From an uncultured Pelagibacteraceae bacterium (GTDB lineage: Bacteria > Pseudomonadota > Alphaproteobacteria > Pelagibacterales > AG-422-B15): DNA of 64,000 bases. The notes under the pieces were generated by a model that was given only the letters and a program-made list of their open reading frames with translations, made no database searches and was not told the DNA's origin. A program made the translations under genes and the position numbers. Location: assembly GCA_902524285.1 (NCBI GenBank), contig CABZCR010000001.1, positions 145,774 through 209,773 of the forward strand, in the 5' to 3' direction. Positions 61,082 to 64,000 of the stretch are shown piece by piece (position 1 is the first letter of the stretch; the number at the start of each line of letters is the position of its first letter).

Positions 61082-62182
61082 ATGAAATTACAACTCAAAT
61101 TTGGACTTTTATTATCAATTATTTCAATTCTGTCATATTCATCTTTTGCTAATGCAGAAACAAAAGTTGTTGTTTCAATCAAACCAGTTCATTCGTTAGT
61201 TAGCTATGTGATGGACGGAGTGGGCAAGCCTAGTTTATTAGTCGATGGTAGTGCCTCACCTCATACATTCCAATTAAAGCCTTCTCATGCAACAATGTTA
61301 CAAGAAGCTGATGTAGTTTTTTGGATTGGGGAAGATTTAGAGTCTTTTCTAGAAGACCCTCTAGATTCAATTGCTAATGATGCCAGAAAAGTAACTTTAA
61401 TGGAGTCAGATCAGATAGATTTACTAAAATTTAGAGAAAAAAACGTATTTGAAGATCACCACGATGATCATGATGAACACGAAGATCATGCTGATGGACA
61501 CGACGAACATGATGAACACGACGAACATGATGAACATGATGAACATGACGAACACGACGAACACGACGAACACGACGAACATGACGAACACGAGGGTCAC
61601 GACGATCATGAAGAACACGCTGACGGACATGACGATCATGATGAACACGAAGGACATGATGATCACGGTCACCATCACGGTGAGCACGATATACATTTTT
61701 GGCTAGATCCAGAAATAGCAAAAACAATTGTAAGTATTGCTTCAGAAGAATTATCTGAAATTGATCCTGCCAATAAATCAATTTATTCATCCAATGCTGC
61801 GAATGCTATTAATGACCTTGACCAGTTAATAGACAATACAAGATCAAAAATAAATAGTGATGCAACATACATTGTGTTTCATGATGCCTATCAATATTTT
61901 GAGCAGAGATTTGGTATTGAAGTAATTGGTGCTCTTACTGTAAATCCTGAGGTGTTGCCTGGTGCGAAGCAACTTGCAGAAATAAGAGAAGTAATTGAGC
62001 ATGAGAGTGTTAATTGTTTATTTTCAGAGCCTCAATTTAACCCAAGTATTGCAGAAACAATTGCAAGTGATACTGGTATAAAGTCTGCCGTTTTAGATCC
62101 ATTAGGAGCTGAATTGGAGCCAGGAAAAGATCTTTATTTTGATCTAATAGGTGACATGGCATCTTCATTTGAAAATTGCTAA
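61082..62182 (+). CDS. znuA: ZnuA, periplasmic zinc-binding protein
   Basis: I start at ATG 61082, which gives a normal signal peptide (MKLQLKFGLLLSIISILSYS then SFANA/ETK); an upstream in-frame ATG would run through the Zur box. The mature protein has IKPVHSLVSYVMDG, GSASPHTFQLKPS and FHDAYQYFEQRFGIEVIGAL, which supply the zinc ligands of cluster A-I binding proteins. The His/Asp/Glu loop at residues about 125-202 is exceptionally long (mostly DEH triplets). It delivers Zn2+ to ZnuBC. A DUF1826 gene follows 18 bases later. Confidence 0.94.
   Translation: MKLQLKFGLLLSIISILSYSSFANAETKVVVSIKPVHSLVSYVMDGVGKPSLLVDGSASPHTFQLKPSHATMLQEADVVFWIGEDLESFLEDPLDSIANDARKVTLMESDQIDLLKFREKNVFEDHHDDHDEHEDHADGHDEHDEHDEHDEHDEHDEHDEHDEHDEHDEHEGHDDHEEHADGHDDHDEHEGHDDHGHHHGEHDIHFWLDPEIAKTIVSIASEELSEIDPANKSIYSSNAANAINDLDQLIDNTRSKINSDATYIVFHDAYQYFEQRFGIEVIGALTVNPEVLPGAKQLAEIREVIEHESVNCLFSEPQFNPSIAETIASDTGIKSAVLDPLGAELEPGKDLYFDLIGDMASSFENC
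61456..61688. repeat. Low-complexity His/Asp/Glu-coding repeat in znuA
   Basis: A 9-bp-periodic tract, mostly GACGAACAC or GATGAACAT units with interspersed GATGGACAC. It encodes the metal-binding loop of ZnuA and creates long spurious open frames on both strands. Confidence 0.85.
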
Positions 62183-62200
62183 CTCTACAAAATATTTTTC

Positions 62201-62848
62201 ATGAGCTTATTTAAAGCTGACAATCTAGAATCTTTAAAAGAATTCAAGGATACTGAATATAAATTAGGTATATTGGAGCGAGAACAACCTGAGGGTGCAG
62301 GTTCTTTCTTTCAAAAATTAATGAAAAATAACTTTGGAATTGAGGGCACTCTTAGCTCAATTAATTTGAAAGAAGATTTAAAAAATTTGGTCCAGGAAAT
62401 AATTCCTAACCAGTTAAGTTCAACTGAGTTTTATAATTATTGGCTTGCAGATATGGAAACCGTTTGCAGAACATTCTTACTGATTGAAAATACTGATACA
62501 CTTTGCTTTTGGCTTGGGACAAAACGAGAGTGTAGACGTTATCATGTTGATAACGTACCAAGACGTCTTTTGGTCACTTATGCTGGACAAGGTACAGAAT
62601 GGATACAAAATCAGGATGCTGACCGTCTAGCCTATGAGGCAGGTGAACCAAATGAAATGATCGTTAGAGATAAAAGTAAATTAAATTTCATTGATAAATG
62701 GAACATTGCAATATTTACCGGTGGTAGCAATGGTATACTTCATCGCACACCTGATTCTGCTCTAAATGGTCCTTCAATATTAATGAAACTTGATCATCCG
62801 GAGTATTTAAATTCTGTATATTCTTCAGAAGTTCTTAAATTAAATTAG
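62201..62848 (+). CDS. DUF1826 protein, zinc-starvation operon
   Basis: A 215-residue protein. CRRYHVDNVPRRLLVTYAGQ, GEPNEMIVRD and GSNGILHRTPDSALNGPSIL are the DUF1826 signature. The H-x-D near residue 114-116 and the later His in LLHRTP give the facial-triad pattern of cupin or Fe(II)/2OG-oxygenase folds, which is my inference and not established. I recall DUF1826 genes next to CobW-type GTPases in Zur-regulated loci. It is 18 bases behind znuA and presumably under the same Zur box. Confidence 0.8.
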   Translation: MSLFKADNLESLKEFKDTEYKLGILEREQPEGAGSFFQKLMKNNFGIEGTLSSINLKEDLKNLVQEIIPNQLSSTEFYNYWLADMETVCRTFLLIENTDTLCFWLGTKRECRRYHVDNVPRRLLVTYAGQGTEWIQNQDADRLAYEAGEPNEMIVRDKSKLNFIDKWNIAIFTGGSNGILHRTPDSALNGPSILMKLDHPEYLNSVYSSEVLKLN

Positions 62849-62849
62849 A

Positions 62850-63473
62850 TTAAATTAAATCAAACTTTTTTTTCTCAAAATCATACGTCTCTATAGATCC
62901 AGATCCAATATCATTCCAAACCCCATAAAGCGTAATTCCACCTGACTTTACTTCAGTATTTATAAAGGGATATTTACTTAAATTCTCTAATGATACGATA
63001 ATGCTTTCTTTCTCCATGTACTTAACTTTCACATCGTTTCCTTCGCCTGAAATATTGTCGTACACTGGTTTTAGTAACTTTAGCCAATTAGAAATTGATG
63101 AGTTATCATCAAAATTATTTTCATGACACATATGATACCCATTCTTTATACCTCCACATCCTGAGTGCCCAATTATAATAATATTTTTAATATTTAATGC
63201 TGTTACACCAAATTCGATAGCTGCAATTGTTCCGCTATGTTCCGTTAATTGACTATAGGGTGGTACTATATTAGCAATATTTCTATGAACTAGCATTTCA
63301 CCAGCTTTTGATTTGAATATAGCATTCGGATCAACTCTTGAATCTACGCACGATATAATCATGTATTTAGGTGACTGGCCTTCTCTTGCAAGTCTTTCAA
63401 AGTGATCTTTTTCTTGTGCGAAAGAGTTTTCCTTCCAGTTTTTATATTTATCGATGAGATCTTTTGGTAACAT
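62850..63473 (-). CDS. Beta-class carbonic anhydrase
   Basis: A 207-residue beta-carbonic anhydrase. The zinc ligands and dyad are complete: Cys42-x-Asp44-x-Arg46 in SCVDSRVDP, and His103 and Cys106 in GHSGCGGIK. It hydrates CO2 to bicarbonate in the cytoplasm and is itself a zinc enzyme, fitting its place beside the zinc genes. It is convergent with the DUF1826 gene, one base apart. No Zur-like palindrome is visible upstream (63474-63581), so zinc regulation is not indicated. Confidence 0.93.
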   Translation of the reverse strand: MLPKDLIDKYKNWKENSFAQEKDHFERLAREGQSPKYMIISCVDSRVDPNAIFKSKAGEMLVHRNIANIVPPYSQLTEHSGTIAAIEFGVTALNIKNIIIIGHSGCGGIKNGYHMCHENNFDDNSSISNWLKLLKPVYDNISGEGNDVKVKYMEKESIIVSLENLSKYPFINTEVKSGGITLYGVWNDIGSGSIETYDFEKKKFDLI

Positions 63474-63581
63474 TCACTTATTTATTTTTTATCCAAATTG
63501 GTGAAGACCATGCCATTCTAGTTATAATTTTCTCATAATATCTAGTCATAGACAATATAAGGGTATAAAATTTTTACAAGC

Positions 63582-64000
63582 ATGTCAGAAGGATATATTT
63601 TAAAAAAAACTGAAAAATCTCTACCTTTACATTGGTATTTCAATCAAAAGCAATTTGATAAAGAGATTTCAAAAGTTTTGTCTAAAGAGTGGCTATATGT
63701 TTGCCACGTGGATACTATTTCAAAACCTTTATCTTTTCACACAGTTGAAATTAGCAAATTTAATATACTTATTGTTCGTGATAAAGAAGGAGAAATAAAT
63801 GCTTTTTATAATTCATGTAGTCATCGAGGTTCAATTTTAAAAAAAGAAAAAACTAGCAAACTAAAATCAAATTTACTAGTTTGCCCATACCATCAATGGT
63901 CATATAACGCCAGCAATGGAAATTTAGTTAGAACTACATCTATTATTGATCCTAAAAATTTTAGAAAAGATGAAAATTGTCTAATAAAAGTAAAAATTAA
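63582..64000 (+). CDS. Rieske-type ring-hydroxylating oxygenase alpha subunit, 5' part
   Basis: An open frame from ATG 63582 to the end of the window (139 codons). The Rieske [2Fe-2S] ligands are present: C-x-H in NSCSHRGSIL and C-x2-H in LVCPYHQWSYNASNG. The preceding WLYVCHVDTI and the following DPKNFRKDENCLIKVK are typical of alpha subunits of aromatic or quaternary-ammonium (choline/carnitine/stachydrine-type) dioxygenases. The catalytic iron domain lies beyond the window. Divergent from the carbonic anhydrase across 108 bp. Confidence 0.9.
   Translation, partial: MSEGYILKKTEKSLPLHWYFNQKQFDKEISKVLSKEWLYVCHVDTISKPLSFHTVEISKFNILIVRDKEGEINAFYNSCSHRGSILKKEKTSKLKSNLLVCPYHQWSYNASNGNLVRTTSIIDPKNFRKDENCLIKVKI

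Noticed and set aside
61424-61790. Long open frames on the minus strand and in another plus frame across the znuA repeat
   Set aside because: They are produced by the 9-bp repeat and encode low-complexity Val/Met/Arg strings; znuA in the other frame has a signal peptide and family motifs.
63474-63581. Zur box upstream of the carbonic anhydrase
   Set aside because: The region contains TTATAA-type A/T-rich sequence but no TGTTAT/ATAACA inverted pair.

Overview
The window is AT-rich, tightly packed bacterial DNA: many genes overlap by 1-8 bases (ATGA or TAATG junctions) and intergenic gaps are short. Gene content suggests a free-living marine Alphaproteobacterium with a small genome: a PotABCD-like uptake system with the long-loop permease, a DUF3726 cluster, DUF1330 and glutathione S-transferase genes, a CobW/WD40/DUF1826 zinc set, a sulfatase and a galactoside operon. 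This placement is inference from gene content; no rRNA or phylogenetic marker is present.

Layout. 1-3.6 kb: prolyl-tRNA editing protein (cut by the window edge), NUDIX, hotdog thioesterase, thiolase, PsiE and DUF4864 proteins. 3.6-8.3 kb: minus-strand sugar operon (serine hydrolase, GPH symporter, galactokinase, GH1 glycosidase). 8.4-11.5 kb: EamA transporter, iron alcohol dehydrogenase, dienelactone hydrolase, MarR-like protein. 11.6-16.2 kb: minus-strand TetR / DJ-1 / membrane protein / metallo-beta-lactamase-fold / sulfatase operon. Divergent from it, 16.2-20.4 kb: a detoxification-type operon (nitronate monooxygenase, DUF1330, two GSTs, kappa-class GST). A TetR-type palindrome lies between the two. 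20.4-26.5 kb: polyamine-type ABC transporter with an aldehyde dehydrogenase. 26.5-33 kb: poorly understood cluster (DUF3726, a 551-residue protein of unknown family, an aberrant M19 dipeptidase, an AspH-like oxygenase, a glutamine-synthetase-like ligase and a regulator with two winged helices).

33.0-47.3 kb holds the most unusual locus, an adhesin and its apparent export machinery with no ABC ATPase. It comprises a TolC lipoprotein fused to an Ig-like module, a coiled coil and a SPOR domain; a 2348-residue DUF4347/VCBS adhesin with an N-terminal LEPR motif and no RTX repeats; and three adaptor proteins: a short one, one with an N-terminal GAF-like domain, and one built onto an M50 site-2-type protease.

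47.26-50.96 kb: a tRNA-Thr(GGT)-like gene with non-standard D and T loops, followed by a 3.6-kb insertion flanked by a 39-bp perfect direct repeat that copies the 5' half of that tRNA. The insertion carries three genes, including a T5orf172/GIY-YIG protein, but no integrase. 51-53.5 kb: an ABC-2 exporter, an unlisted 59-codon gene and a cytochrome c.

53.6-62.8 kb: a zinc-starvation locus, consisting of znuCB-zur, znuA-DUF1826, and a zrg-like transporter followed by CobW, WD40 and a small conserved protein. Two near-identical Zur-type palindromes sit at its promoters, and both zrgA and znuA carry long His/Asp/Glu repeats. 62.8-64 kb: beta-carbonic anhydrase and the start of a Rieske oxygenase.
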